A stretch of DNA of 64,000 nucleotides from Asanoa siamensis (lineage in GTDB: Bacteria > Actinomycetota > Actinomycetes > Mycobacteriales > Micromonosporaceae): NCBI RefSeq assembly GCF_016862555.1, contig NZ_BONE01000043.1, positions 1 to 64,000 of the forward strand, read 5' to 3'. The translations under genes were made by a program, and so were the position numbers. The notes beneath the pieces are model-generated. The model was given only the letters and a program-made list of their open reading frames with translations, made no database searches and was not told the origin of the DNA. The first letter of the stretch is position 1, and each line of letters opens with the position of its first letter. Positions 49,504 through 58,540 of the stretch are shown piece by piece.

Positions 49504-50820
49504 TCAGCAGGTACGCAGGAAGCGGTCGAGCACCCGTGCGCCGAAGCGCAGGCCGTCGACCGGCACCCGCTCGTCGATGCCGTGGAACAGGTTGGCGAAG
49601 TTGAGGTCCGGCGGGAGCCGCAGCGGCGCGAAGCCGAAGCACCGGATGCCGAGCCGCTGCCACGCCTTGGCGTCGGTGCCGCCGGAGAGCATGTACGGCA
49701 CGGCCCGGGCGCCCGGGTCCTCCGCCCGCAGCGCCGCCGACATCGCGTCGACCAGCGGACCGTCGAACGTGGTCTCGACGGCCGGCTGCCGCTGGATGTG
49801 CGCGATGTCGACGTCGGGGCCGAGCAGCTCGCGGATCTCGGACAGGAACGTCTCGGCCTGGCCCGGCAGCGTCCGGCAGTCCAGCGTGGCCGAGGCCCGG
49901 CTGGGCACCACGTTCTCCTTGTAGCCCGCGTCGAGCCGGGTCGGGTTGGCCGTGTTGCGCACGGTCGCGCCGACGAAACCGGCGATCGGGCCGAGCTTCG
50001 CGATCGTCGTCTCGGGGTCGGCCGGGTCGAAGTCGATGCCGAGCAGCCCGGAGATCTCCGCCAGCAGCGCCTGCGCGGTGTCGGTGAGCACGACCGGGAA
50101 GCGGTGCCGGCCGACCCGGGCGACCGCCTCGGCCAGCGCGGTGATCGCGTTGTCGTCGTGGATCATCGAGCCGTGCCCGGGCCGCCCGTGCGCGGTCACC
50201 CGCAGCCAGTGGATGCCCTTCTCGGCGGTCTCGATCAGGTAGAGCCGCAGGTCCTCGGAGACCGTGAAGGAGAAGCCGCCGACCTCGCCGATCGCCTCGG
50301 TGCAGCCCTCGAGCAGGTCGGCGTGGTTGTCGACCAGGAAGTGCGCGCCGTAGTCGCCGCCCGCCTCCTCGTCGGCGGTGAACGCCAGCACGATGTCACG
50401 GGGCGGGCGGACGCCGGTGCGCTGCCAGTCGCGGATGACCGCGAGCGCCATCGCGTCGAAGTCCTTCATGTCGACCGCGCCGCGGCCCCACAGGTAGCCG
50501 TCGCGGATCTCGCCCCCGAACGGGTCGACCGACCACTCCCCCGGGTCGGCCGGCACGACGTCGAGATGGCCGTGCACGAGCAGCGCGCCGCGCGCGGGGT
50601 CGGTGCCGGGGATGCGGGCGACGAGGCTGGTCCGGCCGGGCGCGGACTCGCGCAGCTCGGCGTCGACACCCACCTCGGCCAGCTTCTCCGCGACGTATTC
50701 GGCGGCCACCCGCTCACCGGTCGAGGTGGCGGTGTCGCCGGTGTTGGTGGTGTCGATCCGGATCAGGTCACGGCACAGGTCGACGACCTCGTCGGCACCG
50801 GAGAGCGCGGGGCTGGTCAT
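49504..50820 (-). CDS. M20/M25/M40 family zinc metallohydrolase
   Basis: A 438-residue two-metal peptidase. Metal-binding motifs are visible in order: LLVHGHLDVVPADP (His and Asp), WGRGAVDMKDFDAM (bridging Asp), FTADEEAGGDYG (catalytic and metal Glu), and a C-terminal LSGGTDAKAW region; the dimerisation lid lies between (about 190 to 310). Members are dipeptidases, carboxypeptidases or acylases. Substrate unknown. It is first of a two-gene minus-strand unit with the acidic protein. Together with DUF5703 this belongs to the conserved block that holds mshC in related bacteria. Confidence 0.9.
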   Translation of the reverse strand: MTSPALSGADEVVDLCRDLIRIDTTNTGDTATSTGERVAAEYVAEKLAEVGVDAELRESAPGRTSLVARIPGTDPARGALLVHGHLDVVPADPGEWSVDPFGGEIRDGYLWGRGAVDMKDFDAMALAVIRDWQRTGVRPPRDIVLAFTADEEAGGDYGAHFLVDNHADLLEGCTEAIGEVGGFSFTVSEDLRLYLIETAEKGIHWLRVTAHGRPGHGSMIHDDNAITALAEAVARVGRHRFPVVLTDTAQALLAEISGLLGIDFDPADPETTIAKLGPIAGFVGATVRNTANPTRLDAGYKENVVPSRASATLDCRTLPGQAETFLSEIRELLGPDVDIAHIQRQPAVETTFDGPLVDAMSAALRAEDPGARAVPYMLSGGTDAKAWQRLGIRCFGFAPLRLPPDLNFANLFHGIDERVPVDGLRFGARVLDRFLRTC

Positions 50821-50883
50821 GCGCTCTTTCTTACCAGTCGCCCGGGTCGCCGGCCCGACCGGGCGCGCGTGGGCACCGCCACG

Positions 50884-52149
50884 CTATCCGCCGGCCGCCC
50901 TGGCGGCGTACAACGCCCGCTCAGCGTCGTTCCTGGTCAGTGCCGCCGCCGCGGCGAAGGCGGAACGGGCCTCGTCGGCCCGGCCGAGGCGGGCCAGCAG
51001 GTCGCCGCGGACCGCCGGCAACTGTGGATAGTCGCGCAGCGACCGCTCCCCCGCCACCGCGTCGACCAGGGCCAGGCCACGGGCCGGATCACCGGCCATC
51101 CCGTACGCGACCGCCTGGTTGACCCGCAGCACCGGCGACGGTCGCAGGTGGAACAGCACCTCGTAGAGGGCGGCGACCCGCTCCCAGTCGGTCTCCTCGT
51201 GCGCGCGCGCCCGGGCGTGACAGGCGGCGATCTCCGCCTGGACCGTGTAGGTGCCGCCGCCCAGCGAGCCCGCCCGCTCCAGGGCGGCCAGCCCGCGCCG
51301 GATCAGCAACCGGTCCCAGCGCCGGCGGTCCTGGTCGGGCAGCAGCACGGGGCGGCCCGCGTCGTCGTGCCTGGCCGGCAGCCGGGACGCCTGCAGCTCC
51401 ATCAGCGCGGCCAGCCCGTGCACCTCGGGCTCGCGCGGCAGCAGCCCCTGCAGCAGCCGGCCCAGCCGCAGCGCCTCGTCGGCGAGCTCCGGCCGGACCC
51501 AGGCCGGACCGCCCGTCGCGGCGTACCCCTCGTTGAAGATCAGGTAGACGGTGGCGAGCACCGACGCGACCCGTGGCCCGAGCTCCGCGGCGGGCGGCAG
51601 GCCGAACTCGACGCCGCCCAGCGCCTTCTTGGCCCGGGTGATCCGGGCGGCCATGGTCGGCTCGGGCACCAGGAACGCGCGGGCGATCTCCGCGGTCGTC
51701 AGGCCGCCGAGCAGGCGCAGGGTCAGCGCCACCCGCGACTCGGCCGGCAGCACCGGGTGGCAGACCGTGAAGATCAGCCGGAGCAGGTCGTCACCGATCC
51801 GGCCCTCGTCGAGCACCGCGCCGTACCCGCCGTCGTCGGACTCGCTGACCGTGCCGGCGACGAGCCGCAGCTTCGCGGCGTAGTTCTGCCGGCGGCGGAT
51901 CTGGTCGATCGCCCGGTGCCGCGCGGTGGCCAGGAGCCACGGGCCGGGATCATCGGGTACGCCGTCGCGCGGCCACTGCTCCAGCGCCACCACCAGGGCG
52001 TCCTGGGCGATCTCCTCCGCGAGCGACACGTCGCCGGTGAGCCGGGCGACCACCGCGACGACCCGGGCGGCCTCGATCCGCCACACCGCCTCGACCGTGC
52101 GGCGCACCGTGGCAGGATCGGCGGCCCCCATCGCCACCGATCCTGCCAC
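50884..52149 (-). CDS. ECF42-group RNA polymerase sigma factor with TPR-like C terminus
   Basis: A 421-residue ECF sigma factor, far longer than usual because of a C-terminal extension. Regions 2 and 4 occupy about 15 to 190 (SLAEEIAQDALVVALEQWP; LTTAEIARAFLVPEPTMAARITRAKK). They are followed by ATVYLIFNEGYAAT, the group's marker, and helical TPR-like repeats up to the end. ECF42 factors are controlled through this extension and always sit beside a DGPF/YCII-domain protein, as here. The GTG start overlaps the region right after the DGPF stop with GAGG between, so the trio is an operon. Confidence 0.92.
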   Translation of the reverse strand: MAGSVAMGAADPATVRRTVEAVWRIEAARVVAVVARLTGDVSLAEEIAQDALVVALEQWPRDGVPDDPGPWLLATARHRAIDQIRRRQNYAAKLRLVAGTVSESDDGGYGAVLDEGRIGDDLLRLIFTVCHPVLPAESRVALTLRLLGGLTTAEIARAFLVPEPTMAARITRAKKALGGVEFGLPPAAELGPRVASVLATVYLIFNEGYAATGGPAWVRPELADEALRLGRLLQGLLPREPEVHGLAALMELQASRLPARHDDAGRPVLLPDQDRRRWDRLLIRRGLAALERAGSLGGGTYTVQAEIAACHARARAHEETDWERVAALYEVLFHLRPSPVLRVNQAVAYGMAGDPARGLALVDAVAGERSLRDYPQLPAVRGDLLARLGRADEARSAFAAAAALTRNDAERALYAARAAGG

Positions 52150-52158
52150 GACCCTCGA

Positions 52159-52521
52159 TCAGGCGAAGTCCTCCGGCCCCATCACCTTGAGCACCTGGGA
52201 CTCGCCCTCCCAGCCGGGCCAGAGGTCGCGGTGGGCGCGCATGAAGCGGGAGGTCCACTCGACGGCCTCGGCCTTGTCCCGCACGTCGTACACGGCGTAG
52301 CTGATGACCTCCTTGGCCTCGGCGAACGGCCCGTCGGTGACGGTCAGCTCCCCGCCGGCCACCCCGACCCGGGCGGCGAACGCGCTCGGCGATAGCCCGG
52401 CCTGGTCGACCAGGGCGCCGGCGTTGGTGGCGTCCGCGCCGAGCTTCATGATCGCCTCCATCAGCCCGGGCGGCGGCGGTGTGTCGGGGCGGGTGGCGGT
52501 GAGCAGCGCGATGTATCGCAT
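52159..52521 (-). CDS. DGPF/YCII-domain protein, ECF42 partner
   Basis: A 120-residue protein of the YCII-related ferredoxin-like fold: MRYIALLTATRP at the start, GELTVTDGPFAEAKEVISYAVYDV with the DGPF signature, and a C-terminal strand ending SQVLKVMGPEDF. ECF42 sigma factors in other bacteria transcribe and depend for sense on such genes; the biochemical role is not known. GAAGGAGA lies before the start, 13 bases after the DUF998 stop, and the sigma gene starts 9 bases after its stop. Confidence 0.9.
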   Translation of the reverse strand: MRYIALLTATRPDTPPPPGLMEAIMKLGADATNAGALVDQAGLSPSAFAARVGVAGGELTVTDGPFAEAKEVISYAVYDVRDKAEAVEWTSRFMRAHRDLWPGWEGESQVLKVMGPEDFA

Positions 52522-52534
52522 CGGTTTCTCCTTC

Positions 52535-53158
52535 TCAGATCGAGCGGTAGAGGCGGACAGAGACGGCGGCGAGCCAGGCCGAGACGAGCAGGACGCCGCC
52601 GGTGAACGCGAGGATCCCCCAGGCGGCGCCGCCGCTCGCGTTCATGGCCAGGAACGAGGCGACGAACAGCACCCCGGTGGCCCGGGAGAGCAGCGGGAAG
52701 CCGGAGTGCCGGGCGAGCAGGAAGCAGGCGACGGTGAGCCCGACGAAGCCGACGCCGGCCGCGCCGAGGTGCACGAGGCCGTGCCAGCTCACCGTCTCGC
52801 CGTCGGCCCCGGGCGGGAAGCCCCGGCCCGGGTCGGCGCGGAACAGCCCGGCCACGACCATCCCCACACCGTAGACAGCGAGCGGGACGCCACCCCGGCC
52901 GACGGCCCGTCCGACGCCGACGGCCGCCGCGACGACCATCAGCCCGGAGACGATCAGGTTGGTGGTCTGGATCCAGCCGAGATCGCCGTTCTGCAGCATG
53001 CTCCAGGCGTGCCGGGTCGGGTCGTACCCGTCCCGGGTGAACGCCTGCGCGAGCGAGACGGTGACGTACAGCGGGCCGGCGATCACGCCGTACCCGAGGA
53101 GGCTCTTCGTCACCCGATCGGCGAGCGCCGGGGTCGTGCAGGCGGTGGTGCTGGTCAT
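52535..53158 (-). CDS. DUF998 family membrane protein
   Basis: A 207-residue protein with six hydrophobic segments of the DUF998 type: GYGVIAGPLYVTVSLAQAFTRDGYDPTRHAWSML is the family's first helix and loop, and FRADPGRGFPPGADGETVSWHGLVHLGAAGV its central signature. Function unknown. The ATG at 53158 follows AAGGAGA; upstream in-frame codons would overlap the divergent LysR promoter. It is first in the DUF998-DGPF-ECF42 unit, suggesting that the membrane protein is made under, or acts on, the sigma system. Confidence 0.87.
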   Translation of the reverse strand: MTSTTACTTPALADRVTKSLLGYGVIAGPLYVTVSLAQAFTRDGYDPTRHAWSMLQNGDLGWIQTTNLIVSGLMVVAAAVGVGRAVGRGGVPLAVYGVGMVVAGLFRADPGRGFPPGADGETVSWHGLVHLGAAGVGFVGLTVACFLLARHSGFPLLSRATGVLFVASFLAMNASGGAAWGILAFTGGVLLVSAWLAAVSVRLYRSI

Positions 53159-53300
53159 GTCGGTCTCCTTCGATCCCGTTCGGGGTCTGTCACCCGTAGC
53201 TCGAACGGGGTAGGCCGGATTCGACACATGGCCCCAGATTTTCTGAAAGAGAAACATCAAGGTCTTCCGATGAATCGCCCCGGAGTCCTACCGTCACGCT

Positions 53301-54284
53301 ATGAACCTGGAGCTGCGGCACCTGAGGGTGGTCACCGCGATCGCGGAGACCGGCAGCGTGACCAAGGCCGCCTCCATGCTCGGGCTCGCCCAGCCGGCCC
53401 TGACGGCCCAGCTCCAGCGCATCGAGCGGGCCCTCGGCGGCCCGCTGTTCGAGCGTGACCGGCGCGGCGCGCGGCCGACCGCGCTCGGCGAGCTCGTGCT
53501 CGACCGGGCCCGGGTGCTGCTGCCCGCGATGAAGGGGCTCCAGGACGAGGCCGCCCGGCTGGCCGGCGGCGACGCCGCGCTGAGCCGGCTGCGGCTCGGC
53601 GGGGTCAACAGCCCGCTGCTCGGCCGGCTGGTGCTGCGGCTCAACGCCGACCAGCCGACGTCCCAGATCTCCACCTACGCGAGCTGGTCCGTCGACGAGC
53701 TCGCCCGGATGGTGCTCGCGGGCCGGCTCGACTACGCGCTCTGCGGTGTCTGCGGCGACGCGGTGCCCAGCGCCGAGCTGGGGCTGGCGTGGCGGGTGGT
53801 GGCGATCGACCCGGTCTGGCTGCTGATGCCCGAGGACCACCCGCAGGCCGGCCGGGCCGAGGTCGAGTTGGGCGACTTCGCCGAGGACCGCTGGGTGGCC
53901 GCGCCCGGCGACGGCTGCTTCGCCGACTGCTTCGCGGCCGCCTGCGCCCGGTCGGGCTTCACGCCGCGCAAGGTCTACGAGACCGACCTCAAGGGCAGCA
54001 TCGACCTGGTCGAGGCCGGCGAGGCGATCGCCCTGTGCCAGGCGACCTTCCGGCCGGTGCCGGGGCTGGTCTCCCGGCCGATCAAGGGGGCGCCGCTGCG
54101 CTGGCGGCTGCTGCTCGGCTGGCACGCGGAGGCGCCGGGGGCCGGGTTCGCCGACCTGATGGTCAAGCACGCGGCCAACGCCTATGCGGACATCCTCGAC
54201 CGCAACGACGCCTACCGCACCTGGCTGACCACCCACCCGGGCTTCGGCGCACAGGTCAACGGGGCGTTCGAGCCCGCGATATGA
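53301..54284 (+). CDS. LysR family transcriptional regulator (divergent from the ECF42 operon)
   Basis: A 327-residue LysR protein: HTH at 1 to 62 (ELRHLRVVTAIAETGSVTKAASML, then AQPALTAQLQRIERALGGPLFER) and an effector domain from about 92 to 300. It resembles the actinobacterial LysR group that includes regulators of protease and morphogenesis genes. It is divergent from the ECF42 operon with 142 bases between starts, and is followed 78 bases later by a secreted protease gene on the same strand, so either may be its target. Ligand unknown. Confidence 0.88.
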   Translation: MNLELRHLRVVTAIAETGSVTKAASMLGLAQPALTAQLQRIERALGGPLFERDRRGARPTALGELVLDRARVLLPAMKGLQDEAARLAGGDAALSRLRLGGVNSPLLGRLVLRLNADQPTSQISTYASWSVDELARMVLAGRLDYALCGVCGDAVPSAELGLAWRVVAIDPVWLLMPEDHPQAGRAEVELGDFAEDRWVAAPGDGCFADCFAAACARSGFTPRKVYETDLKGSIDLVEAGEAIALCQATFRPVPGLVSRPIKGAPLRWRLLLGWHAEAPGAGFADLMVKHAANAYADILDRNDAYRTWLTTHPGFGAQVNGAFEPAI

Positions 54285-54362
54285 GCCAGGTGGGATATAC
54301 CACCATCGATTGTCCGCGCTTACGTTGACGGTGCTTTCCTCCTCACCCCCAAGGAGTGCACC

Positions 54363-55847
54363 GTGAACCGTCTTCTCGCCGGCCTCGCGGCAGCGACCCT
54401 GCTGCCGGCCGGCATCACCGTCGCCCTGGCCCCACCGGCCATGGCCGCACCGGCACCCGCACCCGCCCCTGTCTCCGGCGCGGCCGCCTCGCCCGAGATG
54501 CTCGCCGCGATGCAGCGCGACCTCGGCCTGACCGCCGACCAGGCCAAGGTCCGGATCGCGAAGGACGACGCCGCCAGCCGCACCGAGCTTCGCCTGCGCA
54601 AGACGCTGGGCTCCGCGTTCGGCGGCGCGTACATCGGGCGTGACGGCACGTTCGTGGTCACCGTGACGTCCGCCGCGCGGGCCGCCGAGGTGACCTCGGC
54701 CGGCGCCACCGCGAAGGTGGTCGCGCGCAGCGCCGCGACGCTGGACGCGGTCAAGTCCAGGCTGGACGCGGCCGCCGCCGCCGCTCCCGCCGCCGCCGTG
54801 CCCGGCTGGTACGTGGACGTCGCCGCCAACCGGGTGGTGGTGCTCGCCAAGGGCGGCACCGCGGCCGCGTCGCGGTTCGTCCGGGCGAGCGGCGTCGACG
54901 CGGCCGCCGTCGCCGTCGTCGCCAGCACCGAGGCGCCGCGCCTGCTCTACGACGTGCGCGGCGGCGACGCCTACTACATGGGCGGCGGCCGCTGCTCGGT
55001 CGGCCTGTCCGTGAACGGCGGCTTCGTCACCGCCGGCCACTGCGGCACCCGCGGCACCGCGACGCAGGGTTACAACCAGGTCAGCCAGGGCAGCTTCCAG
55101 GGTTCGTCGTTCCCGGGCAACGACTACGCGTGGGTGTCGGTGAACAGCAACTGGACGCCGCAGCCGTGGGTCAACAACTACAGCGGCGGCAACGTGACCG
55201 TCGCGGGCTCGACCGAGGCCGCGGTGGGCGCGGCGATCTGCCGCTCCGGTTCGACGACGGGCTGGCACTGCGGCACGATCGGCGCCAAGAACCAGACCGT
55301 CAACTACCCGCAGGGTACGGTCAGCGGCCTGACCCGCACCAACGTCTGCGCCGAGCCCGGCGACTCGGGCGGCGGCTGGCTCAGCGGCCAGCAGGGTCAG
55401 GGCGTGACGTCCGGCGGTTCCGGCAACTGCTCCAGCGGCGGCACGACCTACTACCAGCCGGTCAACGAGATCCTCTCCGCGTACGGGCTGACGCTGCGCA
55501 CGTCGGGCGGCGGCGGCGAGCCGAACCCGCCGACGGGCTGCTCCGGCTACGAGTTCACGGTGAGCGGCTCGCTCTCCTCGGGCGGCAGCGCCTACCAGCC
55601 GAACGGCAGCTACTACTACTCGTCGCTGTCCGGCACCCACCGCGCCTGCCTCGACGCCCCGGCCGGCACCGACTACGACCTGTACCTCCAGAAGTACAGC
55701 GGCTCCACCTGGGTCAACGTGGCCCAGGCGACCTCACCCAACGCGGACGAGACCGTGTCCTACAACGGGACCGCGGGCTACTACCGCTACCGCGTGCACG
55801 CCTACAGCGGCTCCGGCAGCTACTCGCTCGGCTACTCGAACCCGTAG
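54363..55847 (+). CDS. Secreted streptogrisin-like serine protease with C-terminal binding domain
   Basis: A 494-residue pre-pro-protease. A signal peptide (cut near AMAAP, residue 29) is followed by an Ala-rich pro-domain to about 196, then a chymotrypsin-fold catalytic domain (197 to 380) of the S1 alpha-lytic/streptogrisin type with triad His226 (TAGHC), Asp254 (GNDYAWV) and Ser335 (GDSGGG). A Gly/Pro linker leads to a C-terminal domain of about 105 residues (YEFTVSGSLSSGGSAYQP to SYSLGYSNP), of the pre-peptidase C-terminal type. Six or more Cys suit disulfides. It starts at a GTG after AAGGAGTG. The pro-domain should chaperone folding and be cut off outside the cell. Confidence 0.92.
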   Translation: MNRLLAGLAAATLLPAGITVALAPPAMAAPAPAPAPVSGAAASPEMLAAMQRDLGLTADQAKVRIAKDDAASRTELRLRKTLGSAFGGAYIGRDGTFVVTVTSAARAAEVTSAGATAKVVARSAATLDAVKSRLDAAAAAAPAAAVPGWYVDVAANRVVVLAKGGTAAASRFVRASGVDAAAVAVVASTEAPRLLYDVRGGDAYYMGGGRCSVGLSVNGGFVTAGHCGTRGTATQGYNQVSQGSFQGSSFPGNDYAWVSVNSNWTPQPWVNNYSGGNVTVAGSTEAAVGAAICRSGSTTGWHCGTIGAKNQTVNYPQGTVSGLTRTNVCAEPGDSGGGWLSGQQGQGVTSGGSGNCSSGGTTYYQPVNEILSAYGLTLRTSGGGGEPNPPTGCSGYEFTVSGSLSSGGSAYQPNGSYYYSSLSGTHRACLDAPAGTDYDLYLQKYSGSTWVNVAQATSPNADETVSYNGTAGYYRYRVHAYSGSGSYSLGYSNP

Positions 55848-55851
55848 CACG

Positions 55852-55888
55852 CCGCCGCGCACCCGCCCGCCGTGGTCACCGGCCGCGG
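55852..55888. terminator. Possible hairpin between protease and hydrolase genes
   Basis: CCGCCGCG just after the protease stop can pair with CGCGGCGG in the last codons of the convergent hydrolase gene. GC-rich context makes chance pairing likely, but the convergent position supports a shared terminator. Confidence 0.3.
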
Positions 55889-57228
55889 CGGGCCGGGTCG
55901 TTCTCGGCCAGGATCCCGGTCATGGCCGCCACGAACCGGTCGGGCTGCTCGAACATCGGCCGGTGGCCGGCGCCGTCGAGGACGAGCAGCCGCTTGACCG
56001 GCGCCTCCAGGCGGTCGTACCACTGCGCGAACGGCTTCGCGAGGGCCGGCTTCTCGTCGGCGCCCTGGACGAAGTAGGCCGGGATCGCCAAGCGGGGGAC
56101 GTCCGTGCGCAGGTCGACCTGCTGCAGGTCGGGGTACTGCGCCTGCCAGGTGTCCAGCATCGACGTGACCGTGTGGAGCTTGTCCAGCAGGGTGTACTCC
56201 GGGCCGTCGAGCGCGCCGACCTCGCCGCCGCTGTTGGTGACGATCGGCTCGTACGGGTAGAAGTCGTCGTACGGGGGCGGGTCGCCGCCGGCCCCGAGGT
56301 CGGCGTGGAACGCGCGGTCGGACTCGGGCAGGTCGACCGCCTGGCCGGTGCCGATGTAGGCCGCGTAGAGGTCGGGGTGGCGGGCCGCGGTCAGGGCGCC
56401 GAGGAGCGAGCCGCCCGAGTGGGCCAGCAGGTAGACCCGGTCCTGGCCGAACCGGTCCCGGAGATAGTGGGTGACCGCGACCGTGTCGGCGATCCCGCTC
56501 TCCAGACCGATCGGCGGGTCCGCGTCCAGCGCCGGATACGACGTGCCGCCGCCGCGGCGGTCCAGCGTCGCCACCACGAAGTGCTGCTCCAGCCCGGCGA
56601 GGTGGCGGCGCATCGAGCCCTTCTCCATCCCGCCCGGCGCGCCGGGCACGAACAGCAGGACCGGCGCCGCGCGGTCGTGGCCGCGGATCATCAGGCCCAG
56701 GTCGTAGCCGCCGACGTCGACCGTCGTCAGTTCGGCGACCGCGTTCGGGCCCGGGATCGCCGCGGTGCGCGCGGGGATCGCGGCCAGCACCGTCACCGCC
56801 GCCACGGCGGCCGCCAGCGTCGCCACGCCGACCCGGCGGAGGTAGCGCGGGATCGGCCGGCCCGCCAGGCGGTCGCGGGTCAGGGCCGCGCCGTACGCCG
56901 CCCCGACGATCATCGGGAGCACGGTGAACAGGCCGTGCACGCCGCGGCCGGTGACCAGCGCGGTCACGCCGAGGAGGGACAGGTGCGGGGCGTCGACGGA
57001 CGGGCCGGCGACGGGCGCGCGGGCCACCTCCACCGCGGCGACGAAGACGGCCGGGGCGACCAGCATCGCCCAACGCGACCGGCCGGCCCAGCCCGCGAGG
57101 ACGCCGACGGCGGCGCTCAGCGCGACCGACCACAGTGCCTCGCCGCCCGTCAGCGGGCCGCGCGGGGTCCAGAGGCCGGCCGCGACTCCCCACCCGAGCG
57201 GCACCAGCGCGAGTTTGATGGTCTGCAT
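55876..57228 (-). CDS. Membrane-anchored alpha/beta hydrolase
   Basis: A 450-residue protein in two parts. The N-terminal 165 residues hold about five hydrophobic segments. The C-terminal 280 residues are an alpha/beta hydrolase: oxyanion region FVPGAPGGMEKG, nucleophile Ser in YLLAHSGGSLLG, acid in YFVQGADEKPA and catalytic His in DGAGHRPMFEQP. With the membrane part ahead, the enzyme domain probably faces outside; proline iminopeptidase and lipase-like substrates are possible. Start at the ATG at 57228, where homology to membrane helices begins; the ribosome site is weak. It is divergent from the histidine kinase gene (133 bases), so it is the likely target of that two-component system. Confidence 0.82.
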   Translation of the reverse strand: MQTIKLALVPLGWGVAAGLWTPRGPLTGGEALWSVALSAAVGVLAGWAGRSRWAMLVAPAVFVAAVEVARAPVAGPSVDAPHLSLLGVTALVTGRGVHGLFTVLPMIVGAAYGAALTRDRLAGRPIPRYLRRVGVATLAAAVAAVTVLAAIPARTAAIPGPNAVAELTTVDVGGYDLGLMIRGHDRAAPVLLFVPGAPGGMEKGSMRRHLAGLEQHFVVATLDRRGGGTSYPALDADPPIGLESGIADTVAVTHYLRDRFGQDRVYLLAHSGGSLLGALTAARHPDLYAAYIGTGQAVDLPESDRAFHADLGAGGDPPPYDDFYPYEPIVTNSGGEVGALDGPEYTLLDKLHTVTSMLDTWQAQYPDLQQVDLRTDVPRLAIPAYFVQGADEKPALAKPFAQWYDRLEAPVKRLLVLDGAGHRPMFEQPDRFVAAMTGILAENDPARRGR

Positions 57229-57290
57229 GGCAGTGAGCCTGCGGCCGGCGCCGGTGGGGACACATCGGGCGGAGGTCGTGGCGCCCGCCG

Positions 57291-57302
57291 CTACTTTGGT
57301 AG
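57291..57302. promoter_or_regulatory. Short inverted repeat CTAC-TTTG-GTAG
   Basis: CTAC and GTAG face each other across TTTG in the spacer between the divergent hydrolase and histidine kinase genes, standing out as an AT-rich island. It may be part of a promoter or a NarL-type regulator site. Confidence 0.35.
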
Positions 57303-57361
57303 TGCCCCGCCCTGACTTCCGGCCCTGCCGCCCGCTCCCCCACCGCCGTAGGCTCGGGCGC

Positions 57362-58540
57362 ATGTCCGGTGTGGTCTTCGCGCTGCTCGTGCCCGAGCCG
57401 CCGGACAGCCCCGGCGCCGCGGCGCGGGACCGCCTCGCCGACCTCGTCGGGATCGGCGTGGCGCTGGCGTACGGCGGCCTGATGCTGTCGATCGGGGATG
57501 CGACCAGGCCCGGCGCCGCGGTGCCGTGGCCCGTCGACGCGGCCGTCGGCCTGGCCTGCTGCCTCGCCCTGCTCGTGCGCCGGCACCGGCCGGTCGCGGT
57601 CGCCGCCGCCCTGCTGCCCGTGACCGCCGTGTCGGTCGCCGCCACCGGCGCGGCGATCGTCGCCCTGTTCACGGTCGCGGTCCGCCGCCGGGCGCGGGTG
57701 GCGCTCCTGCTGGGCGCCGGCTACGTCGCGGCCGGCCCGGTCTACTTCCTGCTGCACGACCGGCCCGAGTTCCCCGTCTGGGTGGACCTCGTCGCGCGCG
57801 CCGGGCCGGCGCTGGCGGCGATCGGCTGGGGCCTGTTCGTCGGCGCGCACCGTCGCCTGACGGGATCGCTGCGGGAGCGGGCCGCCCGGCTCGAGGCCGA
57901 GCAGCACCTGCGGGTCGACCAGGCCCGGCTCACGGAGCGGGCCCGGATCGCCCGCGAGATGCACGACGTGCTCGCCCACCGGATGTCGCTGGTCAGCCTG
58001 CACGCCGGGGCGTTGGAGGTGCGCACCGACGCGCGGCCCGAGGAGATCTCGATCGCCGCCGCCGCGATCCGGGGCAGCGTCCACGACGCGCTGCAGGAGT
58101 TGCGTACGGTCATCGGGGTGCTGCGGGAGGGCGCCGCGGGCCGACCCGAGCCGCCGCAGCCGGGCCTGGCCGACCTGCCGGCCCTGGTCGACGACGCGCG
58201 GGCGACCGGCGTGACCGTCACCTACACGTGCGAGGTCCCGTCGCCGGGGCCGTCGGTCGTGCTGGGCCGCACCGCGTACCGCGTCGTCCAGGAGGGTCTG
58301 ACCAACGCCCGCAAGCACTCGCCGGGCGCGGTCGTGCGGGTGCGGGTCGACGGTCGCGCGGGTGCGGACCTGCGCGTCCTCGTCACGAACCCGGTGTCGG
58401 GCGGCGGCCCCGTGGTGCCCGGCGCCGGCGTGGGCCTGGTCGGCATCGGCGAGCGGGTCGCACTGGTCGGCGGCCGGGTCGCGCACGGCCCGTCGGCGGA
58501 CGGCTTCCGGCTCGAGGCCTGGCTGCCGTGGCCGGCGTGA
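57362..58540 (+). CDS. Sensor histidine kinase (HisKA_3 / NarL-partner type)
   Basis: A 392-residue membrane kinase. Five or six hydrophobic segments fill residues 20 to 165, with almost no extracytoplasmic loops, so it likely senses within the membrane. The HisKA_3 dimerisation helix follows, with phospho-acceptor His201 in IAREMHDVLAHRMSLV, and then the ATP-binding domain: N box ...QEGLTNARKHSPG, G box AGVGLVGIGERV. It phosphorylates the response regulator whose GTG overlaps its stop (GTGA). The signal could relate to membrane state, as for DesK- and LiaS-like kinases; that is inference. Confidence 0.92.
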   Translation: MSGVVFALLVPEPPDSPGAAARDRLADLVGIGVALAYGGLMLSIGDATRPGAAVPWPVDAAVGLACCLALLVRRHRPVAVAAALLPVTAVSVAATGAAIVALFTVAVRRRARVALLLGAGYVAAGPVYFLLHDRPEFPVWVDLVARAGPALAAIGWGLFVGAHRRLTGSLRERAARLEAEQHLRVDQARLTERARIAREMHDVLAHRMSLVSLHAGALEVRTDARPEEISIAAAAIRGSVHDALQELRTVIGVLREGAAGRPEPPQPGLADLPALVDDARATGVTVTYTCEVPSPGPSVVLGRTAYRVVQEGLTNARKHSPGAVVRVRVDGRAGADLRVLVTNPVSGGGPVVPGAGVGLVGIGERVALVGGRVAHGPSADGFRLEAWLPWPA

